A stretch of DNA of 64,000 nucleotides from Toxorhynchites rutilus septentrionalis (GCF_029784135.1 NC_073746.1:222469882-222533881), one strand, 5' to 3'; positions 1 through 14,000 are shown, counted from the stretch's first letter. Notes: generated by a model not told the origin, from the letters alone. Translations and numbers: made by a program.

Positions 1-83
1 CTGTCTCTTTCTCATCTCATTTACCAAGTCATTATTGTCAAGTCGAAGTTATCTGGTTGATGTTTTAGATATTTTTTATCACA

Positions 84-410
84 TTTGTTTATTTATTTAG
101 ACTCACTAGCATTTTAGTTTAACAGAGCTGGCATAATGTTGATATGTTCATTATTGTGTATAATGTTGATATGTTCATTATTGTGTTATTAATAACACAA
201 CAGCCCGATGTTTCTTGTTGCAAACAGCAGAGCTTTTATGGATGGAGAGAGACCAGGACTCCGACCATGAATCGATCTCCATCTCCGATCTCTATCGTTG
301 CATAGACGGAGTTATTATACAATAACACAAAGATGACCAATTAAGGGTCCTGAGTTTTGAACACACCATCGATCGCTTAGTAAGCGAACGCGCAACCAAT
401 GTGGCTATGT
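84..410 (-). mobile_element. SINE (family A), tRNA-like head, AAATAAATA tail
   Basis: On the - strand the head (around 410) reads like a tRNA-derived promoter, with an A-box-like TGGTTGCGCG and a B-box-like GTTCAAAAC region. The body ends in AAAATGCTAGTGAGTC and an A/T-rich tail. A second, better copy is at 16357-16797. This copy contains a 27-bp unit duplicated in tandem at about 133-187 (ATAATGTTGATATGTTCATT core). Confidence 0.55.
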
Positions 411-539
411 TACTAATGCATTCGTATGTATTCCTTCGAAAAAAATTGTTTCAAATAGATAGCATTTACGGAATTCGCTGTTTGGGTTTTTTTTTTGAGG
501 GAAAAAGCGGTCGAAGCAGATCGTTTGCTTATTATAACG

Positions 540-815
540 TTATTTCGAAATCATTTCGTTCGAAAGACGATGCTCGCTTTGAATATGCTTCTGATTGTCC
601 GATTTGCAATAAAAACGCTTAACTGGAAATGTTATTGTGGCCGCCGTATTCTCCAGATATGGTCCCGTCACGCTTTTTTACGCTTGCCGAACAGCATTTT
701 GGCGAATATAAAGATTTCGAAAAATGAGTCGCGAATGGTTTTCGCCGGAACAAAAAAAAATGGTGGAAAGTAATCCATAATAACGCAACAAGCGAGCGTT
801 ATTTCATGTGAGAGA
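540..815 (+). pseudogene. Mariner-type transposase C-terminal relic
   Basis: Reading across two frames gives KTLNWKCY, then WPPYSPDMVPS with EQHFGEYKDF and WWKVIHNNASERYF. This is the block around the third catalytic acidic residue of mariner transposases ((H/W)PPYSPDLAPSD). A frameshift falls around 640 between the two parts, and the N-terminal domain and termini are not visible. It is a fragment only. Confidence 0.6.
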
Positions 816-1680
816 GTTGAATAATCTTTTCTCGATCAATTGCATTTCAGTTGCCCTCCGGAAGACGCTGACATACATGTGGTACACGCAGGGCCCGAAA
901 TCTTCGAAGATAGAAAATTGAAAACGACTCTCCTCTAAGTAGCTTCGCTTTGACTAGGACTAATTCGGCATTCGTCGTCAACATGATTTGAATTGACTTG
1001 AAAATGAAATGACGAACGTTGAGAGCGAGGATGACTGATGAACTATTCTAGTCAATGTTTATTCTACAAATTCTACAAAATTCAAGGGGTTGATATCGAC
1101 CACTTTGAGAGCCCCTGGTCTAGACAGTGATCAACCAACGCCATATACTGAGGCTAAGACCTCATATGACAATTATAATCTGTTTTTGAAGTTTTAAAAC
1201 AAATATCTTCTATATCTGTAAACATAAAAAAAAAATCTCAAACATCATTTTCATAGCATAAATTAGTTATATCTCGAGAAAACGAGGGTTGGTCTTGGGA
1301 CAAAACGTTCTTATATAATTTTTCATGCAAATTTGATTTTTAATATTTTTTTATATATAGTTACTATTTCGAAACATATTGGAGTTTTGTAAATTTCCAA
1401 AGAAATATATCTTCATTGTCGTGATCCGATTTTTTTTCCCTGTTGGGTGTGAACCACTGCGTTCATTGTTTTGAACTATTGTGGTGTACCCCTTTTTTAT
1501 ACTACACTTCAAGCTTATCTACTACTTATTGATGAAGGAGTATACTGAAAGCTATAGCGAGATAAGTGCCAATCAGGAATAATTTGTTTGATAAAATTTA
1601 TAATCCTGATCGGCGACGCAGGCCAAATTTCCTTGGACTCCAGAATCGTGATCCGATACGGTACTAAAATTAATAAAAAA
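816..1680. other. AT-rich DNA, nothing identified
   Basis: No coding signature or recognisable repeat, apart from a small imperfect hairpin at about 1574-1612 (AATCAGGAAT ... ATCCTGAT). Confidence 0.3.
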
Positions 1681-1689
1681 TTAATAATA

Positions 1690-2519
1690 AATTAAAATAT
1701 TCCGAAAGTATACAGCCCTGCGCTGACAACCGTTTGACATAGCTGTCAACCAAAGCGTCATATCGTTAGTTGAATGTCTGCCATTTTACAATATGGATCG
1801 TTTTAGCATCGCACAACGTGTTAATTTTGTTAAATTATACTATAAAAATGATGAAAAACCGGCAAATGTTTTTCGAGCATTACGGACGGATTTTGGTCGT
1901 CATGGACGGCCTACAGAGCACACAATCGCTAATATAGTGCGTAAATTTGAACAAACTGGATCCGTAGCGGATATTGTGAAACCTGTGCATCATCGTAATG
2001 TGCGTTCGGCCGAAAATATTGCTGCTGTTGCTGCCAGTGTGGAGGATGACCCGAATGTTTCGATTCCACGGCGTGCTCAGCAATTGGGCTTGTCAAACAC
2101 ATCATTGTGGCGAATTTTGCATTTGGACTTGCACCTACATCCATATAAAGTCCAACTGGTACAAAAATTAGAGCGTGGTGACCATGGAATGCGTCGGGCA
2201 TACGTCGATTGGGTGAACGAACAACAGCAGCAAAATGCTGAATTTTCGCATCAAATTTTATTCAGCGATGAGGCACATTTCGAGCTCGGTGGCTATGTGA
2301 ACACCAAAAAATTTCCGTATATGGGGCTCAGAAAATCCACACGTGATTGTTGAGAGGCCATTGCATCCGCCAAAAGTCACTGTTTGGTGCGCATTATGGT
2401 CTGGTGGAGTCATCGGGCCGTATTTCTTAATAATAAATAAAAGATTCATCGAAATTCGAATTCTAAGTGTGTTTTATTTCAATTTACTTTCGGAATTTAA
2501 AGTTGGAAAACCCTGTATA
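1690..2519 (+). mobile_element. IS630/Tc1/mariner superfamily element, internally deleted
   Basis: Contains the transposase relic at 1793-2430. ATTCCGAAAGTA at 1699-1710 is matched by its inverse at 2485-2496, followed by AAAGTTGGAAAACCCTGTAT; this marks the approximate inverted ends. The left terminus is degenerate (TACAGCCCTG instead of the complement of the right end). Confidence 0.6.
1793..2430 (+). pseudogene. Transposase (HTH + first part of DDE domain), frameshifted and truncated
   Basis: The ATG at 1793 opens MDRFSIAQRVNFVKLYYKND, a helix-turn-helix typical of this transposase group, followed by a second HTH (RRAQQLGLSNTSLWRILH). ILFSDEAHFELGGYVN carries the first catalytic Asp. Around 2305-2318 the frame shifts: the next block (VERPLHPPKVTVWCALWSGGVIGPYF) is conserved in the family but lies in the +1 frame. 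After about 2430 the remaining catalytic region, with the second and third acidic residues, is missing and the sequence jumps to the 3' end. It cannot make an active enzyme. Confidence 0.8.
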
Positions 2520-4026
2520 AACGGTATATTTATCATGCACAAAATTTTACAACAATTCTGTCGAGCACCATATTCTGATTAGACAGCTGGATTTGAAGTG
2601 GCGTTTTTTTAAAAGGGTTAATGATTTTTGATGCCGTTATGGAGAATTAATCAGAATTAAAATCCGTCATAAGGTAATGAAAATTGTAATTTTGGGCACT
2701 TTATGCATAAAGTTACAGAAAAATTTCTTTTTGCGAAGGTATCAAGTTTTCAATTTCCATTTAAGCTCATGGATATTATGATTCCAAAAATGTGATAATA
2801 TGACACTACGTAAAGATCCATCTATGGATCTGATCCGTTATTCTTTAATGTTTTCAATTGCATAAACAGTTAGTTCTACGGCTGTTTTTATGAAAATTTT
2901 CGCAAGCACTAGCAAGACACATTTTTTGTCCCTATGATTTTTCAGTTCAGAATAAAACATAGCTAAGCTCATGGAAAAGCTTTGCAATCGAACTAAAAAT
3001 GGGCTTGTAGGGTAATATAGGTCAAAAGCTAAGAGCAGTTAAATAGGCTCAATTTGAACACTGCTCAAACCATAGCTTTTGAACAACAACAAAAAAAAAA
3101 CAAAATGACTGCGCTCGTTGAAAATCAATGCATTATGTTTTTTTATCGAAATAATTATCGCCGATAGATATGTTCGTTCGTGTAAGTTGTGCTATATTTG
3201 ATTTAAATACATATAATTGTGTATATTTAATCGGTTTGAACCGCGATGAGGGGCCGAATCATCGGAATGGAATCTATATCATTTGCTTGCTACCACATTC
3301 TTTCGATAATTGATCGAAACAGTTCGCGATTAGCGTTCACACAAATGGAAATTAAGTGTGGGTCGGCACCAGCGAAGTTATTTCACGAGTTCAACAGCCA
3401 ATCTTTTTTTTGCGGGCGGCTTATGAGAATGCGTTTATGAATGTGCACTTGGTGCAATTCGTTTCGTATTTGGCATGTTACCTGTCTGGTCCTGTTTAGT
3501 CGAGTTCAATCCGATTTGCTTTTGCGCTGCTGTACCGGTTGCTATTTTGTGGATTGTGAGTCGCAACGGACCCGCCTGAGCGAGAAAAAACCACAGGGAA
3601 ATAATGAATGGGCTGTACGATGTGAGAGAAGAGAAAAAATGAATTGAAATTCCTCACCGCGTTGTTTGTATTAGTATTAAATTTTTATTCCCATGGTTTT
3701 TTCTTTCGAGATACCGAATCTCATAACCGGTATCTCTTCTTTACGATGGGGGAACCAATGACTGAAATAACTGGGTGGGAAGAAAAGAGTGAAAATGATT
3801 ATCAGCGGTAACATTTGGAGAAGACAGTCGTTTTCCAAATACCTGCGGAGGAAGACAATGAAATAGAAGAAAAAACGAAGCTTTTTATCAATTAATTAGC
3901 ATATCAAAAGTTATGAATGTTTTTTTTTGTTGTGTCTTTAACGAAAAGTCAGCAAACTAAGCGATCAGACAATGTTGTTATCGTGAGAGATTAGTATTTT
4001 GCAATAATTATCATATCTGGTTATAT
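2520..4026. other. Unassigned AT-rich DNA
   Basis: Contains short chance reading frames at 3246-3647 with no conserved motif, homopolymer runs and nothing I can name. Confidence 0.3.
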
Positions 4027-4201
4027 TTAACCCTTTTGCACTCGAGTGGTGTCGATTTGAAGCGTCAACTCGTGCGGCGCCCGAACTGTTCCAATAAATG
4101 AACCGTGTAAAAATAGTTTTAAAATGCTTCTCTAGTTCAACCAAAATCGTCTCAAGTTACAGTTGGCGCGAGCGAAAAAGATCTCGAGTGCAAAGGGTTA
4201 A
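4027..4201. mobile_element. MITE with TTAA target duplication (piggyBac-like)
   Basis: TTAA at 4027-4030 and 4198-4201 flank inverted ends CCCTTTTGCACTCGAG and CTCGAGTGCAAAGGG. Total 175 bp, no coding capacity. TTAA duplications and CCC... ends are the hallmark of piggyBac-type elements; no transposase is present here. Confidence 0.85.
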
Positions 4202-4905
4202 TATTTGTACGATCGAGTAACTCAGACTGAGTGCAGTTGCCCTCTCACTTTAGTGACATTATAATTCAGATATCTTTTTATGAATAACTTTTGCTTTTCA
4301 TTTATTGAAAATAAAATAGCATGTTAATTAAGTTTCAATGTTTTTCCACTTTTTTTCATTTTTAAAACCTGTATCATCACCCAATAACTAATGGGTCACA
4401 TATTTGTGGCTGTTTTCATGGTTCCAATAGTTGGTTAGCACAGCACAACCAAATAAATATATTCTTTATTCTAAAAAAGGACAAATCATGTGGGTTGAGA
4501 ATACTATGGAAACTGTAGCTGAATTAATCGGATACTAGTTTTGTCACGCGGTCATAAGATGAGCTCAGTATTTCGTGGTTTATGTGTGTGGCTCAAATTT
4601 ATAACACAATTGGCGCCATTGTTCATTCCACTGTGGCATTCGGATTGAGTAAATAAATCATGCTGACTTATTGGATTTCCGAGAGACGCGTGAGCAATAA
4701 TGATTAACTTTGTACTAGAGTGGTTCTTCGAATCGGAAAATGTTTGCCACTTTTCTAAACACACAGGTTGTATCGATGAACAATTCACAATGTTGGATAA
4801 ATATGTTAGACCAATTTCCCGATAACACTTGTACTGAACAATGAACAGACGCGCCAATACTAACTATTTAATTATGTTTTCCATTTTTTTTCCTTCTATT
4901 TACAG
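4202..4905. other. Unassigned intronic DNA upstream of dlp exon
   Basis: No coding signature. It ends in the pyrimidine tract and acceptor of the dlp exon at 4906. Confidence 0.35.
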
Positions 4906-5070
4906 ACAGACCATTGCGGTACTGTGATGTACCTCCCGGAGGCACATGTTGCACGCATACGATCGAAAATAAACTGGCGGTGCATGCGAAAACACTGTTA
5001 GAGCGGAATACCAAAGATTCGATATCCAAGCTGTCTTCTGTACTGGGAACTCGAGCGCAAAAGTTTAACG
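4906..5070 (+). CDS. dlp: dlp exon (first visible), N-terminal Cys-rich core
   Basis: Preceded by a pyrimidine-rich tract and TTTACAG. The exon enters in phase 1 and encodes [20 protein letters not shown] and on to AQKFN, the start of the glypican core. The donor GTTGGT at 5071 is weak, but it is the only one in frame: using the GTATCG donor four bases later would create a stop with the next exon. A downstream reading to 5147 is intron. Confidence 0.85.
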
Positions 5071-8000
5071 GTTGGTATCGTGAATATTCATGTGATGTTC
5101 TTCGTAAAACATTCAATAGCTTAAAGAACGATCTTGTTTTGAGGTGACAGGAATATTAATAAAGTCATTGGCGAGGCATGAGTGCATAAAAGTGCTCTAT
5201 ATTGGCAACATTACAGCAATAATGATGAATTAAAATAGTGATTGAATAGATTGTGGTGGCTTATGTGCTATTTACCTGTGTAATTGGGATGAATTCGAAG
5301 TTAATCAATAAAGTAGGCAATCTCTTCTACAAAAACATGTGTTAATATTAAGGCAGATTATGATGTTTCTCGAATATTGAATGATTTTTATGCACAATCT
5401 ATTCATAAACTACATTGGAGGCGATCTGGCGTAATGGTAACATTCATACCTCTCACGCTATCACGCTCACGAGTTCAATTCTCACTCCCGACATTCTTCC
5501 AAAATGGAAGGCAAAAGTGACGGACCAGCCAAAAGTGTTGAAAGCCACTATAATACAGAAATAAAAAAAAAACTACATTGCTTCACATACTTCTTCCTGC
5601 TTGCTTCGATAGTTAACTGAAAATAGTGTAGTAACAATTAATAAAGCCAGGATAATTATTTTTAACAATAAAAATACGGCCAGCTCAATGAATAAATAGG
5701 GCTGATAGATAACTATCTTTTTTTTTATTCCATTTCAATTATTACAACGGTTATAGGATTTTTTTATTTTTCGAAAAATCAACATTTTTAAAATTTTATA
5801 TAATATCAATTATTTCATGTTTTTAATTATTTCAATTTTTCAATCAAATCAATGATCGTCGAAGGTTTTCTTGTTACCCTTGATCATAAATTATTTGTCT
5901 AAATCCAATGCTTTTAATTCATAAGATTATCATCTATATTTCTAATATTTATTCATTTGCCAACAGATACAATAGTTATCCCAATGACATGAAAATTACG
6001 ACACTACACATATTAATTAAAAACTCTACGGAAACAACTCTTATTTCTACAACGTGAAACATTAAAGTCAAACACATCGTAGTATCTGTTGAAGACACGG
6101 CACATCCTTCGCATGGGATCGTTAAATCCATAATTTGTTCGCGAGGGATGGACGCATAAGAAAACATGAGAGCGTAAATTACGGCGGCGGATGTTTATGT
6201 TAAGACAGCTTAACAGCGAAGTACAGTCGATGTTACCTTGAAGCAGGTCACCAATAAAGCATGCCATCGTGATGTTACGTCTCGCCTCAAGTGATTCCAA
6301 GTGTATTAACATGCAACGACTTTTGTAGCTGGGCAAGTTGTGGACGTCATTCCGAGGAAGATGCCTCAGAGCGAAACGGATAAACTTTCGTTGGATTGCT
6401 TCGATGCGGTTCACCTCGTTTTGGTAGTATGGGCACCACACTACAGCCGAATATTCCAGTAATGATCGAACCAAAGAACAGTACAAAGCCTTAAGGCAAT
6501 ATATATCCTTGAATTCTTTGGCGAAGCGGAACATGAACCCGAGTTGAGATGAAGCTTTCGACACCACGTAGGCGACGTGGTCCTTGAATGTAAGCTTGGA
6601 ATCAAGTAGTAATCCAAGATCCTTGACCGTCGATTCCCGTTTCAAGCTTATCCCCGATAGAACATAGTTGTGTTGAATCAATGCACGTTGTCTACCGAAT
6701 GAAATTATAGAGCATTTCGATGCATTGAGTGACATGCGGTTTAGTTGGCACCACTCGGCGAAAGCTTCTAATTGCAGCTGTAGAAAAACAGCATCGCTTG
6801 GTTTCCGTATCACGAGATACAACTTGAGGTCGTCGGCGTACGACGATTTGCGGCATTTCAGAATGTAGTTGACGTCATTCATATACAGCAGAAACAGGAA
6901 TAGCCCTAGATGGCTGCCTTGAGGAACGCCAGATGTCACGGGGAAGGAAGGAGCAACATAGTCCGCAATTTTGACAGACATGCTTCGACCAGTCAAATAA
7001 GAAGAAAGCCAAGCAAGCAGGTCGTTCTGAACACCTAACCTGTCATACTTAGCCAAAGCAATGTCGTGATTCATTTTATCGAATGCTGCAGAGAGGTCTG
7101 TATATATAGTATCTACTTGATGGCCTTGCTCAATTTCACGGATGATGTAGGAAGTGAACTGTACTAAATTGGTAGTCGTTGAGCGCTTGGACATGAAACC
7201 ATGCTGGTCCATCGAAATGCAGTGAGCGAAGTTTTGAATCAATTCTTCGAGAATAATTAGCTCGAGAAGTTTCGACGTAGCACTTAAAGCGGCTATTCCA
7301 CGATAGTTCGATACAGTCCTTTTGCAACCCTTTTTGTGAATCGGAAAAACGTAAGATTCCTTCCAGCAGGATGGGAAGTCACCCGACCTCAGGGAGAGAT
7401 TGAAAGTATTGGCTAGAGGTGTTGCTAGAGCAATCAAGCAGCGTTTCAGGACCAAGGACGGAATACCATCAGGACCGGAACCCATCGAACTTTTCAGTTG
7501 ACTCCCGGCTGAGATAACCATTTCTCTCGTAATATAAAACGGTCCACTTGAGAAGGATGAGAAAGGAACGTTGCGAGATGCAGCTGCTACGTCCTGGCTG
7601 TTTGTTCGTTCGTTACTGAAAACGCTGCTGAACTGTTTACGAAATAATTCTGCAATATCTGGAATGGTTGCAGCGTTCACTACACCGTTAGTCATGGTTG
7701 AGGGGAGCCCTGTTTCCTTCCTTTGACTATTCACGTGTTACCAGAACCTCTTAGGGTTGGATTTCAGACGACGTTGGAGCTGTCTTAGGTGCGCTTGATG
7801 TAGTTGATCGTTCAATCTTCTGTAGTCCGAATTAGCCTTGGAATAACGCGTTTTCGTGGATTCGGTATGAAGTTTGGCATGTTCCCGAAGAGCTGCCCTT
7901 TCGGTTTCTTCAAACGCTTAAGCTCCGAGTTCGACCAGGTTTGCAGGTTTAAGAGGTACACGGTTAGTTCGCTTAGGTACAAATTGATCAATGGCATAGA

Positions 8001-11000
8001 TTATGATGCACAATACCGTTGATGCCGCGGCGTTGACGTCGCGATTGGCCAATTCTTCATCCCAATTAACGTTTGAAATGAAATTGTTCATCTCGTCGAA
8101 GTTGGCTTTGTCGAAGTTGTAGTATATGCTCTCTGTCGTGTCTTTGTAATCACATTGTACGCAAATATCAATGCTGACCAGCAACGGGGGATGATGTATG
8201 CAACTTTTCACTAGCGGAGCAGGAGCTGGTATTACGGAGCAACTGGAACACATTTCCTCACTCACAAAGCAGAGGTCAAGCATACGGTTGTTACGATTCA
8301 TAACTCCGCTCTTTTGTCCGAGTCTTGAAGTGCATCCAACAGATTACGGGATGCGAGTCCAGTCGTTGAGTCAGATGTAGGGAAATAAAAATCATGGGTG
8401 TTCTGCTCTCATCTCACATCACGTAAGTTGAAATCTCCAAGGATTGTCAAACTGTCCTTCGCGCCCATAAGAGAGATAATCCAGTCGAGCGACGACAAGT
8501 GCTTTTCGATAAGAATATTGTCGTTTACACGATCCGGAGGAATATACACCACACAGATGAAGAGCGTTGAGTCGCCCGCTTCGATCGACACCCACAATTG
8601 CTCAACCGTCAGGCTTTCGGGAGGGGATAGTAACAGCGACTTATAGCGAGAACGAATAGCCAACAACACTCCGCCACCAGACCTTTTGTTGCTGTTGGAG
8701 GGTGATCGATCTTGTCGGAAAACGGCGTAATTACTATCGAAGAGCTGGCTTGAAATAGTGTTGTCATTGAGCCATGTTTCAGTAAACGCGTAGATGTCGT
8801 AGCAGCCGTCGCTGCAAGCAGTCGCGTACTTCGCTAACGAGGTGTTAATTCCGCCAAGGTTTTGGTAATACAGGAGGACAGTTGAACCGTTGGCATCAGC
8901 GACGTTGGGAATAGAGATTCCGCCAATGACCTGTGGTATTCCGCTGCAAATCGACGAAGCATCAAGAGAAGTAGCGTCGTGAATAATAAGATACTTGCCT
9001 GTCAACACAGGCTGGAAACCCCTTTCACCAGCCTCGACCGCAGGGCCAGGACGACTTCGACTGCAGGAACCAGCAAATCGCTCGACTGGGTCGGGTGGAT
9101 CCAGGGCTTCCGAAGCACAGTACACATTGTGTCCTGGTGTATCCACAACCGTTTGCAGTGAGTTAGAATAACTGGGTTCAGCTGGGGAGGTTGAGGATCT
9201 TGCGTCGTCAGAAGGGCGTTGACTGATTTCGAAAGCAACACGGCAAACCGATGGTCTATAGCTTAACGTGGAGCTGCAATTTTGAAAAGCATCAGGGACA
9301 GAACAGTCACCAATACACGCGTAATTGCCTTGAAGTGCCGGCTGGGAGACCTTTTCCGAGCCTCCGTAAACAGGTCCAGGACGACTGAGACGGCAGCATG
9401 TATGGTATTGATACTTTGACGATGTTGATGGCACGACTGTTACGGGGTTAGAAGGGGTTTCCAAAGTGCTTTTGAGCATGCGCCCTGGTGAAAATGATGC
9501 CGATGTTTCTAAGCAGCCCTGTCTAAGGGCTCCGTTATGACAGATGGATTCGGTGGTTTCTTGTTCGAGTGTGCCTTTGAAGATAGCCTGACAACTTGAA
9601 CCCCGTTTTTTGATCGATTCTCCTCGAATTCACGAAAACGAACGTTCACTGGCCATGAATTGGTAAAGAGAGCCTTTTCTCTGTGCCCGTCATCGATGCC
9701 TACTTTGAAGGATACGAACCGGAGCGAATTGAGGTCCGTCCCTTTTGGAACCAATTTTATTACTTTCGGTGACACGTCCGGCAGCTCAAGGCACTCGCTG
9801 ACCAGTGCAGCGATCTGGCTCTCCGAAGTAGTTGGATGGAAGGCTGTCAGATAGACCCATACCAATTGGTCCTCAGCACGGCGATCGATGTTTACAGTTC
9901 TTATGGTATGTGCAGCTTTCGTGCCAGCATTGCCTTCAGTTCTCGTTGATTTAGGTGTAGGGTGGTGGTCGCTCGATAAGATATGCTGACGTATTGACGT
10001 GGGTAGTTGTGTGTTAAATACTGGAACAGCCGAGCTCGTTGAAGCCACCGCACGTTGGTTATAAATGTTGCTAGGCAGTGGTGACGCTGATGAAATAACA
10101 CCGTTAAATTCACGTCGAACGTCGTTGGCAGGTCTCTTGTCATACACGTTGGTTGTAACAATTGGCGGTGGCGCTGGTACAGGTGAGGTCTGCATAATTG
10201 AATCACATATCAGTGGTGTAGTATCTTGTCTGGCAACGGCCGGACATATGCTAGCAGGAGTCTTACCATTGACAGTTGATAAAATCGGCAAAACTGATTT
10301 ATTGTTCTGGGTACTATGTGTGATGTTTTTTGCTCAAGAAGAAAATAGTTCAGGAGCTGAACTGGAAAGCTTCTTGTGTATAGAAGTAAATCGGGCACCG
10401 GCAGGTTAATGTCTGCCGTTCAATGCGGGAAGGGTCGGATTTACGTTGATCGATGTGTCGACAGAAGCCTCAGCCCTGATCCTCTTTCTAATCATGGAAG
10501 GTGCTAAATGAGCAGGAGAACTGCTGCTCGTTCTATTACGCTTGCCAGCGTTAACATTAGCAGGGCGATCGACGAGGAATGAATCAAACACTTTACTGAA
10601 TTCAAGCTGCATGTTGTTAATTTCTTCCTCGAAATTGTGCGAGTCATGTTGTACATTTGATTGTGGTCCGAGGTGATTACAGCAGCTGGAGCGTGGTAGA
10701 TTTTGGCCGTATGCACGACAGAGGAAGCGGGTCGCATCGATCTGTGCATTGATTAGCCGGATGATGGACGAGAGACGTTCGTTCATTTGAGATAACGCTA
10801 GCGAATGTTGGTCTACGATAGCTTTGGAGTTGCGACAGTGTGCGTACATCCATTCTGCACCGGGACAATCTCGGATTATTTTATACTGATTGCCCGAGAC
10901 ACCGGCGCACTTAAGATGGTATGGCTTATCGCATTTCCAGCATGCGATTCTGCTGCTACGAGCAGATCCTGTAAAGCAAGGGTTCGCTTCGCATCTCTTT

Positions 11001-14000
11001 GCCATTCTCACGCAGCAAAAAACACCTTAGTTTTCTATAAAAGCTAAGCTACGCGATCTTGTGATGCGCCTACAGTTAGATGACCACCGAGCTTATTCGT
11101 GATTTATACCAAGATGCAAGCTTTGTAGTATAAATCTTTCACGGCAGTTGTCGCTTCGGACGAAAAAATCGGCGTGGATAGTAGTACTTTCTTTCTTTCT
11201 TTGTTTTGAAGAGGCTTTAAACTTAATAGTAGTACGCTTTTGTTGATTAGTAAAACCAAACAAAAACACAACACACGCGAAAAGTGATACTATATCACAA
11301 CGGCACTACGGTGCGATATGCAAAAACACAGATACAGCACAGGACCGATAGAGAAGCTTCGTAAGCTTATGGGTGAGAACAAACGGGGTAAAAAAACACG
11401 TAAAAAACGTAAATAAACAGGACTGTAGAAAAAACAGTAGTCCACACAAAGCAGTGATGCCAGGAAAAAAAATCAATATAAAAAGCTATGGGTATGATCA
11501 AAAGGTAGGACTGCTGTTACTTTTCGCCAATGTAGAAGAAAGAGATGTCCCGAGATTCCAAACATGATTTCTATTTTAATATCCTGTGACTAGAACATTA
11601 AATGAAAAACTTTGATAATTCTTATTATTACACTTTTTGACTTACGTTTAGTAAATTTTCTCCGGGTTTTTTCGTTACCTAACTCCTATATTCGATCTGA
11701 CTGTAGGTCTAAGGAATTAATGTCTTGACTAGCACATTTCAGCTATTATTTTAGGACTAATCACCTCTACCTTTAATCCGATTCGTAGAATATAACAATT
11801 GTAGGTTAAGCTCAAATGTTAGCTTTAGTTTAGTTTTTAATCTAGAATAGGATATTAAATTTTTATATAATAGACGTAAGATTTTAATTCAATGTTCTTA
11901 CTGTGATATTACACTAGTCCTAGATAATTATCCTTATTTTATAACTACTTTAGAAATTTTCCAATTTGGATATAGTTCACAGCACGTTGTTTGCATGGCA
12001 ATCAAAGTTTTTTTTGTACATTTGTCTATCAGAAGCTTTAAGCATTGCAGTTTGGCAATACACCGGGTTTTTTATGAGCAGTAAACTATTGTCCAATGAA
12101 ATGTAGAAAGTTTCCCTCACCTGAATCAATCAAGCTTGATTACGGTTTAAAAATACATGGTGAGACAGCTATGCATAGAATAACAACATGGGATAATTGA
12201 AATTGATGTTGTTTTTTGAAATACTGGGAACAAAAGATAAGTTTTTTGGTCTTTTCCGAATGGTTATGCATAAAAACATCGTTTTATAAAGAAAGCAACA
12301 CGTTTGCAGAATATAAATCTCATTGTTATTAGTCCTTCGCTAACAAGGTGTACACGTGTTCTGTTAAACTTTTGTTTTATTGGCTTGAGAATTAATTCGT
12401 TCTTTCAAACCAGAAATGACTGCATTAGTCCTAAAATTCTTGTACTGGAACGATTTATTTATTATGGATCTACAAAAAATACATGAAAGGACAGTTATTT
12501 AAAGAATATCAACATGGGACAATTGAGCTTGATGTTGTTTTTTGAAAAGCTGGGAACAAACAATAAGTTTTTTTTGTAGTTTTCGGGAAGACAAACAAAT
12601 CCCAATTTAGGTAAATTCATGCATTGTGATAGATTTATCGTGGAAGAATTGTCCAACGATAAATGTATTTCATGTTTCCTTCTGAAGTTATTGCATCTCC
12701 CAAGCGTATGTTCTTCTTGCATGATGAACTTCAGGTACTCAGTTTTAGTTTTGACATGCACGTTGGACGCAAATTGTTGAATCAATCGACGTTATCGCTG
12801 CAAATTGTTATCAACGTACCCACCCTCTTTATTATATAAGCTTACTGTATACTTACTTCGATGTTATTCGTTTCTCTCTCAGGGTAAGCTACGAATATAA
12901 TTAGGGTGGGGTTTACATTCTATACTTTTATGGTTTATAAAATGACGCTTCCTTTGCTTTCGTTCATTTCTTACTCTACTCTCGCACCGTGCGAACTCGT
13001 TTGTTTGGGATCAAGCAGACAGCTCGTTAGTCTTTCGGTGGTGAGGCACCACGAAAGCAGCTCGGATAAGCGCACCAGCCGCAGAAAGTGTGAAGAAGCC
13101 ACATCGCTATCGACCGGGAACTTTGCGTGAAATTCGTCGCTATCGGAAGTCGACCGAATTGCTGATCCGCAAGCTACCTTTGCAGCATTTGGTTCGTGGA
13201 ATTGCTCAGGACTTCAAAACCGACTTGCGCTTTCAAAGTTCCGCGGTTATGACGCTGCAGGAGGCCTATTCGAAGATACCAATTTGTGTGCTATCCATGC
13301 AAAACGCGTCACATCATGCCCAAGGACATCCAGCTGGCCCATCATATCCGAGGAGAGCGTGCTATATTAGCTTAGCATATAATCAACGGCCCTTTTCAGG
13401 GCTCCAAATTTGATGGATTAGAGTTCAGAAACGTTTTTTACAGGCCGAACTGAAAGGAGCATTTAGCGAAAATCGGGGTGTCGATGATAGTTCGATACCG
13501 ATAGGTGCCATGGATACTGATTTGATAGTGAAGAATATTAAATACATGACATGATGTAGTGAATATTTCCCCATATCGAAGAAATCATTTTGATGAAACT
13601 GCATTATAAAATTATTTGTGTACAAATGCCGCAACCGATAGTCGACTCTAATTTGCGCTGGGTAATTTCCTCGGAGGACTCGATTCCTCCTTTGAGCATT
13701 AATAATCTCTTTCTGACAAAACGAAGTGGTATGAATCACATTATTCGAAAGATAAAATGAAGATGTTTTCTGCCAATTTCCTTCAACCTCCAAACATCTC
13801 TTTCTCCCGTTTGTCGTTTTTGCGTTAGCTAATCCTTTCTCACAACACCTATTTCTTGTTTGAGAAATTGTTGAGTAAACATCGTTTGCCAGTGCGCGTA
13901 GAGCGGGACTTCCTAAAGATTCATTGTACCTCTAATAAATTGCCGAAAGACGTGGTCTTACGTTGATCGCACTTGATTGAAAAATCCAAAATGAAATGTT

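Larger units (their letters stand above)
5990..11050 (-). mobile_element. Non-LTR retrotransposon (CR1/Jockey-like), decayed
   Basis: A - strand element with ORF1 (11011-9509), an endonuclease region (9479-about 7918) and reverse transcriptase (7734-6013) in the order of a two-ORF LINE. There is no RNase H domain after the RT. Both ORFs carry stops and frameshifts, so it is dead. The 5' boundary may reach to about 11,390. The CR1-type (T1/Q-like) assignment rests on the PHD-like ORF1 and lack of RNase H and is tentative. Confidence 0.8.

Noticed and set aside
401..773. Two overlapping + strand reading frames as genes
   Set aside because: Only the mariner transposase fragment is meaningful, and it runs across frames.
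3246..3647. Consecutive reading frames that might form the missing dlp first exon
   Set aside because: No signal peptide followed by a phase-1 donor could be found and there is no glypican similarity.
5418..5490. tRNA-like promoter boxes
   Set aside because: Part of a SINE with A-tail and an 11-bp target duplication.
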